A DNA stretch of 64,000 bases from positions 3,038,001 through 3,102,000 of the forward strand of contig OZ253453.1 in assembly GCA_965261455.1 (NCBI GenBank). The letters run 5' to 3'. This document shows, in pieces, positions 52,861-61,073 of this stretch. Source of the DNA: DAOUKH01 sp965261455 (GTDB lineage: Bacteria > Chloroflexota > Dehalococcoidia > SHYB01). The notes under the pieces were generated by a model. The model searched no databases, was not told the DNA's origin, and worked only from the letters and a program-made list of their open reading frames with translations. Position 1 is the stretch's first letter, and every line of letters starts with the position of its first letter. Made by a program: the position numbers and the translations under genes.

Positions 52861-53928
52861 ATGAAGTTCGGACTATTCTGTCTCGTGCCGTGGCACGAAA
52901 GCCGGAGTCAGGAAGACGCGCTCGGCGAGGCGCTCGAAGGCGTCGAGCTTGGCGATGGGCTTGGCTATAACGCCGTGTGGATCGGCGAGCACCACTTCTC
53001 GCGCCATGGCATCATCTCGGGAGTCTTCTCCTTCGCGGGCCATGTCGCCGCACGGACGCGGAACATGCGGATCGGCACCGCCGTGGTGGTCCTTCCCTTC
53101 CACAACGCGGTGCACGTCGCCGAGGAAGCGGCCATGCTCGACGTGCTGAGCGGGGGGCGTCTCGAACTCGGCGTCGGCGCGGGCTACCAGAACCAGGAGT
53201 TCCGCGGCTTGGGCGTGCCCATCGAGGAGGGCAAGGAACGGTTCGCCGAGGCCCTCGACGTGCTCGTCAAGGCGTGGACCGAGGAGCGGCTCACCTATCA
53301 CGGTAAGTACACCCAGGTCGACGACCTGTGGGTGATCCCTAAGCCGGTGCAGAAACCGCACCCGCCGCTCTACACCGCCGTCAGCACCAGTCCCGCGAGC
53401 ATCGAGGTGGCCGCCCGGCGAGGCCTCACCGTCATGCTCGGCGGCCCGACCGCCACCATGGGCGAGGTGCCCGACGCCATCGCGCTGTGGCGCCGCAAGA
53501 TGGAGGAGTTCGGCCACGACCACGCCGGCAAGGACCCGCCCGTGCTCATGAACGTCTACGTCGCGCCGACAATGGAAGAGGCGGAGCAAGACCCCATCGA
53601 GTTCCAGGACTTCACACCAAAGGTGATGGCGAAGGTGGGGTCGCCCGCCGACGCCAACGGCGTTCTTCCCAAGGGCTACGAGTCGTGGGCGACGCGGCAA
53701 GAGGATCGCGTGAAGGCGGGGAAGGCCGTGGGACGCCGTGTCCTACGCGGCACGCCGGAGGTCGTCTGCGAGCAGATCGAGAAGCTGCGGGACGACGGCA
53801 TACGCCACATCTTCGGCTGGTTCGGCTACCCCGGCATGCCCCACGAGAAGGTCCTGCGCTCGATCGAGATGTTCGGCAAAGATGTCATGCCCTCCTTCAC
53901 TGCCGAGCCCGCCGCGTCGCGCTCTTAG
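52861..53928 (+). CDS. LLM class flavin-dependent oxidoreductase
   Basis: A 355-residue TIM-barrel protein of the bacterial-luciferase superfamily. Typical segments are LGYNAVWIGEHHFSRHG near residue 37, NMRIGTAVVVLPFHNAVHVAEEAAMLD, SGGRLELGVGAGYQNQEF and HIFGWFGYPGMP at the C-terminus. The ATG at 52861 is chosen because GGAGG lies five bases upstream of it; the ATG at 52849 lacks a site. These enzymes oxidise or cleave substrates with reduced FMN. LLM monooxygenases are greatly expanded in SAR202 bacteria. A second member at 28826 is frameshifted. Confidence 0.93.
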   Translation: MKFGLFCLVPWHESRSQEDALGEALEGVELGDGLGYNAVWIGEHHFSRHGIISGVFSFAGHVAARTRNMRIGTAVVVLPFHNAVHVAEEAAMLDVLSGGRLELGVGAGYQNQEFRGLGVPIEEGKERFAEALDVLVKAWTEERLTYHGKYTQVDDLWVIPKPVQKPHPPLYTAVSTSPASIEVAARRGLTVMLGGPTATMGEVPDAIALWRRKMEEFGHDHAGKDPPVLMNVYVAPTMEEAEQDPIEFQDFTPKVMAKVGSPADANGVLPKGYESWATRQEDRVKAGKAVGRRVLRGTPEVVCEQIEKLRDDGIRHIFGWFGYPGMPHEKVLRSIEMFGKDVMPSFTAEPAASRS

Positions 53929-53937
53929 CCCGCGCCC

Positions 53938-55104
53938 CTAGTTCATGCCGTAGAGCCGGCGGGCGTTCGCCGAGAGTATCTTCTCGCGCTCTTCGCCTGA
54001 GCGCTTGCCGAGATTCTTCTCGATCACGTCCCGCGAGCGCGGCCACGTTGTCACCCCGTGGGGGTAGTCGGACGACCACATGATGTTGTCCGCGCCGATG
54101 TAGTCGAGCATCGAGCAGCCCACCTCGTCGTCCATGAAGGTGCAGTAAAACTGCTCGCGGATGTACTCGCTCGGCTTGCGGTCGGCGTCCGTCTTGAACC
54201 AGACGGCGTAGCGGTCCCACTGGTCGTCGCAGATCTGCATGAGGAAGGGGAGCCAGCCGAAGTCGGTCTCCGCCGTCACCAAGCGCAGGCCGGGAAAGCG
54301 GCGGAAGACGCCCTGGAAGAGCATGTACGTCACCGGAATCACGGTCGAGAAGAAGCGGGCCGCGACACTGGCCGCCTGCTCGCCCTCGCCTGAGCCGAAG
54401 GTCAGGAAGCCCCGGGGGATGTTCGCCTTCGGCCCGCTGGCGCGGTGCCAGTGCAGCGGCATCCCAAGGTCCTGGGCCGCTGCCCACAGCGGGTCGTAGT
54501 GGGCGTCGTGCAGGGGAATCGTGGGGTAGCAGTCGATGAGACCGCCGCGGTGCCCTCCCTCGGCGCAGCGCGTGAGCTCGGCGACGGCGACGTCCATGCC
54601 GTCGCCGGTGGGAATGCAGGCCAGCCCGTTGAGGCGTCCGCCCGCTTCCGACACCATCTCCTCGATCAGCCAGTCGTTGTAGGCCCGCATCGAGGCCACG
54701 CGGACCTCGGGGTCGTCGATGTCCCACATGCCGGACCCGAAGCCGGGGTAGAGCACGCTCGCGCTGACGCCGTCGATGTCCATGTCATCGAGCCGCGCCT
54801 GGGTCTCGTAGTTGCCCTTGCGATAGCTCTCGAAGCGCTTGGGCTTGCCGTGCAGCTCCTTCTGGGCCATCTCGGCGGTGACGTTCTTCATGCCGCCGAC
54901 CTTCAGGGCGAGGCTCGCCAGCGTGCTCCCCGGCGAATCGACCTTCTTCGGCGGCTTACCGTCGACCACCCAGCCCTGATCGCCGCCTTCCAGCTCGACG
55001 ATACGCGGCCCCCTCTCCTTCAACCGCTGCGGCAGGCGGTCCTGCCATGCGTTAGGCGGCTCGTTGACGTGGGAATCGGTATCGAAGATCGCGAGATCGG
55101 GCAT
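53938..55104 (-). CDS. Amidohydrolase family 2 protein
   Basis: A 388-residue TIM-barrel metal enzyme starting at the ATG at 55104 (PDLAIFDTDSHVNEPPNAW), where GAGGAGACGA serves as ribosome site. The DxH variant DSH replaces the usual HxH. MPLHWHRASGPKANIPRGF supplies central histidines, and WSSDYPHGVTTWPRSRD the catalytic Asp block. The family end ILSANARRLYGMN is intact. It converges on the LLM gene. A related N-terminal fragment occurs at 60511. Hydrolase or decarboxylase activity is inferred at family level only. Confidence 0.9.
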   Translation of the reverse strand: MPDLAIFDTDSHVNEPPNAWQDRLPQRLKERGPRIVELEGGDQGWVVDGKPPKKVDSPGSTLASLALKVGGMKNVTAEMAQKELHGKPKRFESYRKGNYETQARLDDMDIDGVSASVLYPGFGSGMWDIDDPEVRVASMRAYNDWLIEEMVSEAGGRLNGLACIPTGDGMDVAVAELTRCAEGGHRGGLIDCYPTIPLHDAHYDPLWAAAQDLGMPLHWHRASGPKANIPRGFLTFGSGEGEQAASVAARFFSTVIPVTYMLFQGVFRRFPGLRLVTAETDFGWLPFLMQICDDQWDRYAVWFKTDADRKPSEYIREQFYCTFMDDEVGCSMLDYIGADNIMWSSDYPHGVTTWPRSRDVIEKNLGKRSGEEREKILSANARRLYGMN

Positions 55105-55236
55105 CGGTCGTCTCCTCAAGCGCGGGCTAAAGGCAGGGTAGGAGGGCGCCGCCGCGCACGTCAAGCGCCGACACTCGTCGACGATGACCGTCTCCCGCTA
55201 GGCGCGGTCCGCCGGGTCGACGCCGGCGTTGGGTAG

Positions 55237-55320
55237 TGGTGCCGAGGGTGGGAGTCGAACCCACATGGGTTGCCCCAACGGATTTTAAGTCCGTCGCGTC
55301 TGCCGTTCCGCCACCTCGGC
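55237..55320 (-). tRNA. tRNA-Leu (TAA anticodon)
   Basis: The reverse strand folds as a class II tRNA with encoded CCA: acceptor stem GCCGAGG/CCTCGGC, a long variable arm (TTGGGGCAACCCA) and T-loop GGTTCGACTCC. The anticodon loop reads CTTAAAA, giving TAA, which decodes UUA and UUG leucine codons. It lies between a minus-strand oxidase and an amidohydrolase gene. Confidence 0.95.
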
Positions 55321-55360
55321 GCGTCGCGCGTCTCGTCGATTATAGACCCGCGCGCCGCGT

Positions 55361-56794
55361 TCAGCCGTTATAGGCGGGGCGCTGGAAGCGCGCCGGGTTC
55401 AGGACGTCGTGGGGGTCGAGGGCGGCGCGGACGCGGGCGACGGCCTCGGTGTATTCGGGGCCGTAGTACCGGTGGAACCACTCGTAATGCTGCGGGAAGA
55501 TGCCCTGCTCGCCCGTGGTGCAGCCGAACTCGGTCTGGATGGCGAGCATCCGCGCCCGGATTTCTTTTGCCAGCGAGCGGAGTCGGTCGAACTCCCACGA
55601 GTCGGGGGCGAAGAAGACCGGGTGGAACGTGCCCGCGCCGATGTGCCCGATCCGGACGCCGTAGAGACCCGGCTCCTCGGCGCGGACTTCGTCGATCATG
55701 CGGCCCGCCGCCTCCATGCACGGCACCATCGCGTCGAGGGGGCCGTCCATGACGCCGCCGAACAGGGGGAACAGGCTAAGCTCCTCGATGAGGTTTCTCT
55801 TGCCGCCGCCGCTCTGGTCGTCGCGGAAGCTCATGAGCCCTTCGAACTCGTCGGGCGTCATCGCGTCCGTCCGCGACGCGCCCTGCTCTTGCGCGATCTC
55901 GAAGATCGCCTCGCGTTTCGCCTCGGCCTCCTCGGAAGTGAAGCCGTCGGTCCCGATGAGGACCACCACGCTCGACGACGGATTGTCGAAGCCGCCGAGC
56001 TCGAGGAACTGTTGGTCGAGCAGCTCCATGAGCCGCGGAGGAGGGACGCCGCGCCGGTAGAGTTGGCCGACGGTCCGCCCCGCTGACTCCACGGAGGGAA
56101 GGAAGGCGGCGCCCCAGCGGGTGTGGCGCGGCGTGGGGACGAGGCGGAGGCGGAGGTTGGTGATGACGCCGGCCATGGCCTGGAAGCCGGCGAAGAGCCA
56201 GGTGAGGTCGACGCCGCAGGGGCGGCGGTGCGAGCGGGTGCCGGTCTCGATGATCTCGCCGGTGGGCAGCACGACTTCGAGGCCCATCAAGTAGTCCCCG
56301 GGCTTGCCCGAGTGCGGATCGACGGAGCGGCCGCTGGTGTTCATGCTGGCCAGGCCGCCCCAGGTCACCGGCCCGACGAACTCGGGGTAGCCGAAGCCAT
56401 GCGGGGCGAGCGCCGCGTTCAACGCCTGCTCCGTGACGGCGGGGCCGATCTCGACGTACCCTGAGTCGAGCGAGGGGCGTATCCAGTTCAGGCGGCGCAG
56501 GTCGAGCACGAGCGCCCCCGGCGGCTCCGGCCTGGTGATGTCGAGGGCCACCCACCCCGTCCCTTGGCGGACGTAGACCGGCGTGCGCGCCTCGTTAGCC
56601 CGCTTCAGGATGGCGGCGACCTCCGCGGCGCTCTCGACCTCGACGAGCGTGATCGGCTCGGTCTGCTTCAGTTCGGCGGGGATGCGGATGGTCTTGTAGG
56701 TGACGCCGCGGATAATCGGGTCGGGGACCGTCCGGCGCACCCGGCCGGAATCGACGATGCCGTCGAGCAGTGCGCGCGGCGCGAGTTCAGTCAA
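55361..56794 (-). CDS. FAD-binding oxidoreductase (glycolate oxidase/VAO-like)
   Basis: A 477-residue soluble flavoprotein. The FAD-binding PCMH domain includes VYVRQGTGWVALDITRP (the usual pyrophosphate-binding loop region), GPAVTEQALNAALAPHGF and GGLASMNTSGRSVDPHSGKPGDYLMGLEVVLPTGEII. The C-terminal substrate domain ends with CTTGEQGIFPQHYEWFHRYYG and DPHDVLNPARF, the standard terminus of GlcD/DLD-like proteins. Lactate, glycolate, 2-hydroxyglutarate and vanillyl alcohol are substrates in the wider family. No Fe-S partner such as GlcF is adjacent, so the electron acceptor is unclear. Confidence 0.9.
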   Translation of the reverse strand: MTELAPRALLDGIVDSGRVRRTVPDPIIRGVTYKTIRIPAELKQTEPITLVEVESAAEVAAILKRANEARTPVYVRQGTGWVALDITRPEPPGALVLDLRRLNWIRPSLDSGYVEIGPAVTEQALNAALAPHGFGYPEFVGPVTWGGLASMNTSGRSVDPHSGKPGDYLMGLEVVLPTGEIIETGTRSHRRPCGVDLTWLFAGFQAMAGVITNLRLRLVPTPRHTRWGAAFLPSVESAGRTVGQLYRRGVPPPRLMELLDQQFLELGGFDNPSSSVVVLIGTDGFTSEEAEAKREAIFEIAQEQGASRTDAMTPDEFEGLMSFRDDQSGGGKRNLIEELSLFPLFGGVMDGPLDAMVPCMEAAGRMIDEVRAEEPGLYGVRIGHIGAGTFHPVFFAPDSWEFDRLRSLAKEIRARMLAIQTEFGCTTGEQGIFPQHYEWFHRYYGPEYTEAVARVRAALDPHDVLNPARFQRPAYNG

Positions 56795-56886
56795 AGCAGC
56801 TCTCCCCCGGCGAACGGAGCGCCGGCTCGTCCGACAGTATACCCACGCTGGCGCTTAGAGGGCGGAGCGGGTAAGGTTCGGCGAAT

Positions 56887-58158
56887 ATGCAAGAGACCGG
56901 CGCACAAAGCTTCGCGGAACGGTTCCTGCCCTCGCTGCAGTTCAGGGACTATCGGAACTTGTGGATGAGCAGCCTCTCGGCGAGCGCCGCGGCGTGGGCG
57001 CTCATCGTGGCCCGGGCCTGGCTTGTTTACGATCTCACCTCCGGCTCATCGGCGTGGGTCGGTCTCACGACGTTCGCGGCAATGATTCCGCTGTTTCTCG
57101 TGCCGCCGGTCGCGGGGTTTCTTGCCGACAAGTTCCAACGCCGCCGGCTCCTGGGCTACGTCTATGCGCTGCAGTTCGCCCACAACCTCCTGCTCGCCGC
57201 CCTAGTTATCGCCGGCGTTATCGAGCCGTGGCATCTCGTCGTGCTGGCCTTTTTCAACGGCGGCGTGCGCGCCGCGCAGATGCCCATAACCCAGGCCTTG
57301 CTGCCCAACCTCGTGCCCAAGACGCATATCCTCAACGCGATCGCATTGAACTCGGCGACAATACACGGGTCGCGGCTCCTGGGGGCGGGAATCGTCGCCG
57401 GCCTGCTCGCGGCCGAGGCCCCCGGGCCGGCCTTCGCTATCTGTTCCGCCTTCTACGCGGCGGCCTGGCTCTCCAGCAGCCGTATCCAGTCGGTCTCCAC
57501 GGGGCAGATGGCCTCGGGGGAGAGCGGGCTGCGCAACTTCACCGCGGGCCTGCGGTACGTCGTCGGCCACCCGTTCGTACGGCCGCTGGTGATCGTCGTC
57601 TTCTTCCACTGCTCCCTGACGATGTCCTTCGAGTCGATGCTCCCCGTGCTTTCTGATGAACAGCTCGGTGCGGACGGCGGCTTTAGCTATTTGATGATGG
57701 CGGTAGGCGGCGGGTCGCTCGTTGGCGTGATGGGACTCTCTGGTCTAAAAAGCGCGGCGCCGCGGGGGCGCTGGCTTCTTGTTGCCGGTGTCGTGAGCGG
57801 CATCAGTCCCCTGGGACTCGCGTTCTCCACGAGTCTGGCGCCGGCGCTGACCGGCGCGGTCTTTATGGGTGCGTCCCAGGCGGCATTCATGGCGCTCACC
57901 GCCTCGTTCCTTCAGGAAATCATCCCCGACGCCATCCGGGGCCGCGCGATGAGCGTCTACCTGGTCTCCCTCGGCGGAGTCATGGCCCTGTTCAACCTAG
58001 TCAACGGCGCCCTAGCCGATGACGTCGGCGCGCCGGTGCTCCTCACCATCGCGGCGCTCGCCTTCCTCGGCATCTTGGCCGTCAGTCTCGGCCACGTTTC
58101 CCTCCGCCGGCTCTTCACCCACGGCGAGGTCCTGGCCCCCGCGCCGGCGCCGGCCTGA
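56887..58158 (+). CDS. MFS transporter
   Basis: A 423-residue inner-membrane carrier with about twelve hydrophobic segments. The first helix lies near ASAAAWALIVARAWLVYDL, the loop after helix 2 contains GFLADKFQRRRLLG, and the EntS/DHA3-like segment AAQMPITQALLPNLVP is typical of small-molecule exporters. The C-terminus ends in a proline/alanine tail FTHGEVLAPAPAPA, echoed by a short second copy at 60493. The gene starts 92 bases from the divergent FAD oxidase start. Efflux is a class-level inference. Confidence 0.88.
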   Translation: MQETGAQSFAERFLPSLQFRDYRNLWMSSLSASAAAWALIVARAWLVYDLTSGSSAWVGLTTFAAMIPLFLVPPVAGFLADKFQRRRLLGYVYALQFAHNLLLAALVIAGVIEPWHLVVLAFFNGGVRAAQMPITQALLPNLVPKTHILNAIALNSATIHGSRLLGAGIVAGLLAAEAPGPAFAICSAFYAAAWLSSSRIQSVSTGQMASGESGLRNFTAGLRYVVGHPFVRPLVIVVFFHCSLTMSFESMLPVLSDEQLGADGGFSYLMMAVGGGSLVGVMGLSGLKSAAPRGRWLLVAGVVSGISPLGLAFSTSLAPALTGAVFMGASQAAFMALTASFLQEIIPDAIRGRAMSVYLVSLGGVMALFNLVNGALADDVGAPVLLTIAALAFLGILAVSLGHVSLRRLFTHGEVLAPAPAPA

Positions 58159-58170
58159 TACCGACTACGC

Positions 58171-60441
58171 CTAAGCGCGGTGGTCGTTGTAGACCACGCC
58201 GCCGCTATAGATCGAGCCCAGTATCGGCGATTGCTTGCCGGACCAATGCAAGCCTAGGTAGTGCTTGGCCCTGGTGGCCGCCAGGTAGAGCAGCTTCTGG
58301 TTGAAGGTGGTGCTGGCGAAGGCTTCATTGACACCCAGAACGATGACGGCGTCGTATTCCAGCCCCCGCACATCCGGGATGCGCGCGAGGATGACGCTCG
58401 ATTCGCTCAGGGACTCTTGGCTGGCCAGGGCCAAGCCGTCGAACCCGACACCGTCGCAAAAGTCTTGGAAGCGCTTGAGATTCAGCCGGTCTCTGACCAG
58501 GATCGCGACCTTGGCGACATCGAGTCCGTCGAGCGAGCGTACCCGGTCGATCTCGTCGATCACTGACTGGTACATCTCGCGCACCGTGCGGTGATGGTGG
58601 TATTCGGGCCTGTGCCCCTCCCGGCCGAAGGGGATGGGAGCGAGGATGTTCTGATCGAAAAGCCTGAGTATCCGGTTGTTGAATCGAGTGATGTGCTTGT
58701 TGGCCCTATAAGAAGTCCGGGCGCTTTGTACGCGGACGTCCGACCGCCCAAGAACGCGGTTGAGGCTCGACCACCTGCCGACCCCTCGATAGGGAATGAG
58801 TTGTTGGGGCGTGTCGCCGAGTACGGTGAACCAGTTGTTGGAGGAGCTGAGGCTCAGCAGCTTGAAATCGATAGGAGAAAGGTCTTGGGCTTCGTCGACG
58901 ACGATGTGCCTGTACCGGCGTGCTATCACGCTGTTGAGCAAGTGGTCGAGATAGGTCAGCGCACCAACGTCGGAGTCGCCGAACTCCCCAACGGCACCGT
59001 GGCGGGAGGTCTCGTTGAGCGCCCCCGCTTCCTCCGAATCAAGCACCGCTCTGGAAAGCTGGAGCATATCGCCGGGGCTGTTCATCAGGCTGGCGTATTC
59101 TCTTCGAAAGTCGATATGCTTCCACGCTGCGGCGCACCAAGGCTGAATGTGCTTGTCCTCTATCTCTCGCCGTTGGCGCTGCGCTGCGTCGCCACGCGCC
59201 TGCGAGCCGCTCTTCGCCCAGACGAGATCGATCATCCGCTCGATAAATCGCCGCCGCCGATCGTTGAGGCGGAAGTCCTCAGACAAGGACCGTGGCAATT
59301 CGCGGTCCACTTCCCTTTTGATTTCCGTCTTTTCTATCTCTACTCGACCTGCGCCGGTGGCCGTTGCCTCGACGACAATCGTCCCCAACTGCAAACACTC
59401 CTTCCGCGCGCGGCTTGCCAGGCCTCGCAGGTGTCTTTCCAGAGCGTCGGCCATGTCCATCGAACCCTTGAACGTCTCACTCTTTTCGTTGAACCGAGTC
59501 ACGGCACCCTTGTCCAGGAGGTTGTTCCATATGCGTGGCTGGATTGCCAGGCGTATTGATTGGCGGCTTCGCACCCATTCTGGGAATGTAGTCTGCTCAA
59601 TGTTCTCTCGAACACCCAGACTGGGAAGGATGTCGGCCGCATAGTCGAGGAAGGACTTCGACGGTCCGATGAACAGGGTGCTATCGGGGGTGGGCCGCTC
59701 GTTCTCGGGAATGTCGTTGTGAGGGGAGAGCAAGTAGGCGACCCGGTGCAGGCCGATCTCGCTTTTCCCGCTCCCCGCGGAGCCCTGAATGACGAGCACC
59801 CTGTCGCTAGTGTTGGCGATGCTTTCGTATTGGTGCGGCTCGATGGTTTCGACAATGACCTGCAGATGCCCATCGCCCTTGCCGACGCCGCTCACCGCTT
59901 CGACTAGCAGTTGCTTATCGTCATCGACGCCAGGAACGGCAGCGGTAGTGGCTCTTCTGAAGATGTCCTTCAGCTCGGTGAGCTCTTTGTTGCGAATCCG
60001 TAGGAACCGCTTGAGATCAACCCGCGTGGGTATGTAGCCTTTGGGAGCCGTATAACCATCCTCGTAACTGTCTGTGTACCAAAGCTTCGCAACGGGAGTA
60101 GTCCAGCTGACGACATCGTTTTTCGGAACAAGGGAGATACCGATATAGATCGTCCTGAAGGCCCCCTCGCTACCGGAGTCCTCCTCCGGGTCTTGGTCGA
60201 GGTAATCGATGCGCCCGAAATAGGGCTGCAGTAGGGCTGCGTCGAGCGTAGCCTGGTTCTGCTCTAACACGGTCTGGATCGCCTCCGCAGCCTCTATATA
60301 CGCCGCCCGTGCTGGCATCTTTGCTTCTATGCCAGCCATCTCCTGTTCTATGTAGCAAATGACGGAGGCGAGTTTCTCGCGCTCCTCTACGTATGCGTTC
60401 TCTAGGAATTCGTCTGGGGCTTGTACCGGATTGCCTACCAT
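58171..60441 (-). CDS. UvrD/HelD-like superfamily 1 helicase
   Basis: A helicase-like ATPase of 756 residues from the ATG at 60441. The N-terminal coiled-coil region (about residues 1-75) is followed by Walker A QGSAGSGKSEIGLHRVAYLL near residue 220. Walker B is VVDEAQDLSPIDFKLLSL near residue 540, then GDTPQQLIPYRG and the C-terminal LARIPDVRGLEYDAVIVLG and LYLAATRAKHYLGL motifs. This layout matches HelD/HelR, which remove stalled RNA polymerase from DNA in Gram-positive bacteria and can confer rifamycin tolerance. The 20-codon upstream extension of the frame is ignored. The gene is flanked by homologous MFS tails, a hint of insertion. Confidence 0.88.
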   Translation of the reverse strand: MVGNPVQAPDEFLENAYVEEREKLASVICYIEQEMAGIEAKMPARAAYIEAAEAIQTVLEQNQATLDAALLQPYFGRIDYLDQDPEEDSGSEGAFRTIYIGISLVPKNDVVSWTTPVAKLWYTDSYEDGYTAPKGYIPTRVDLKRFLRIRNKELTELKDIFRRATTAAVPGVDDDKQLLVEAVSGVGKGDGHLQVIVETIEPHQYESIANTSDRVLVIQGSAGSGKSEIGLHRVAYLLSPHNDIPENERPTPDSTLFIGPSKSFLDYAADILPSLGVRENIEQTTFPEWVRSRQSIRLAIQPRIWNNLLDKGAVTRFNEKSETFKGSMDMADALERHLRGLASRARKECLQLGTIVVEATATGAGRVEIEKTEIKREVDRELPRSLSEDFRLNDRRRRFIERMIDLVWAKSGSQARGDAAQRQRREIEDKHIQPWCAAAWKHIDFRREYASLMNSPGDMLQLSRAVLDSEEAGALNETSRHGAVGEFGDSDVGALTYLDHLLNSVIARRYRHIVVDEAQDLSPIDFKLLSLSSSNNWFTVLGDTPQQLIPYRGVGRWSSLNRVLGRSDVRVQSARTSYRANKHITRFNNRILRLFDQNILAPIPFGREGHRPEYHHHRTVREMYQSVIDEIDRVRSLDGLDVAKVAILVRDRLNLKRFQDFCDGVGFDGLALASQESLSESSVILARIPDVRGLEYDAVIVLGVNEAFASTTFNQKLLYLAATRAKHYLGLHWSGKQSPILGSIYSGGVVYNDHRA

Positions 60442-60492
60442 GCACGGTCTCGCTTTCGGTGCGGCGGATTGGGGCACTGTAACAGAAAAGCC

Positions 60493-60531
60493 TTTACACA
60501 CGGCGAAGTCCTAGCCCCCGCTCCGGCCTGA
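60493..60531 (+). pseudogene. 3' remnant of a second MFS gene
   Basis: The frame reads FTHGEVLAPAPA followed by TGA, the same as the last codons of the MFS gene ending at 58158 apart from one proline-alanine pair. Several synonymous differences (gaa for gag, cta for ctg, gct for gcg) show it is a diverged copy rather than a recent duplication. No other part of an MFS gene is next to it. Confidence 0.65.
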
Positions 60532-60636
60532 TGCAGGCGGACGCCCTAGGCGTTCGGGACGATCACTTCGCGCCCACATCGAGGGAAGTGGGTTGACGTG
60601 CGTCCCTACTGAAACGACATGATAGTTGCGGGTCAT
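60511..60636 (-). pseudogene. 5' remnant of an amidohydrolase family 2 gene
   Basis: From an ATG at 60636 with a good AAGGAGG ribosome site, the frame reads MTRNYHVVSVGTHVNPLPSMWA. This parallels the start of the intact amidohydrolase at 30455. Homology ends after about 25 residues, and a stop comes at codon 42. The gene head is therefore fused to unrelated sequence next to the MFS tail. If the promoter is intact, a short non-functional peptide might still be made. Confidence 0.6.
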
Positions 60637-60742
60637 GGCGTCCTCCTTGCCTCTCCCGGCCCTGGCATCATAATGACCCGCGTCCGTGGGCCCAACCGGC
60701 GCGCGGCGACACCCCCGCTCAGGGGAACTCTTGGAGGACGCC

Positions 60743-61057
60743 ATGACCACGCAGGAAAGGCCCGACCGTTCCGATATCAGCCCCCGGTTCCGCGAAATCA
60801 CCGACGAGGTACTCTTCGGCGACGTGTGGGAGCGCCCTATTCTCTCGCCGCGCGAGCGCAGCATTGCCGTTGTATCGGCGCTGACGGCCCAGTACCGCGG
60901 CGATCAGCTCAAGCGGCACATTCGTCGGGCACTGACCAACGGCGTGACGCAGGAGGAGCTCGGCGAGGTCTGGCTCCAGCTCGCCTTCTACTCGGGATGG
61001 CCGGCGGCGGCCAACGCCATGCAGTTGGCCCGCGAAGTCTTCGCCGAACAGGGTTGA
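60743..61057 (+). CDS. Carboxymuconolactone decarboxylase-like protein
   Basis: A 104-residue all-helical protein with the pattern of the CMD family, starting at the ATG at 60743 behind GGAGGACGCC. The line LSPRERSIAVVSALTAQYRGDQLKRHIRRALTNGVTQEELGEVWLQLAFYSGWPAAANAM matches the helix order and the conserved His and Glu, split here over about residues 34-93. The redox CxxC pair of AhpD-type relatives is absent, so this resembles the decarboxylase/PcaC branch. It could act on a lactone product, which fits the nearby SMP-30 and MaoC genes. Confidence 0.85.
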   Translation: MTTQERPDRSDISPRFREITDEVLFGDVWERPILSPRERSIAVVSALTAQYRGDQLKRHIRRALTNGVTQEELGEVWLQLAFYSGWPAAANAMQLAREVFAEQG

Positions 61058-61073
61058 CCGTCGCGCCTCGGCG

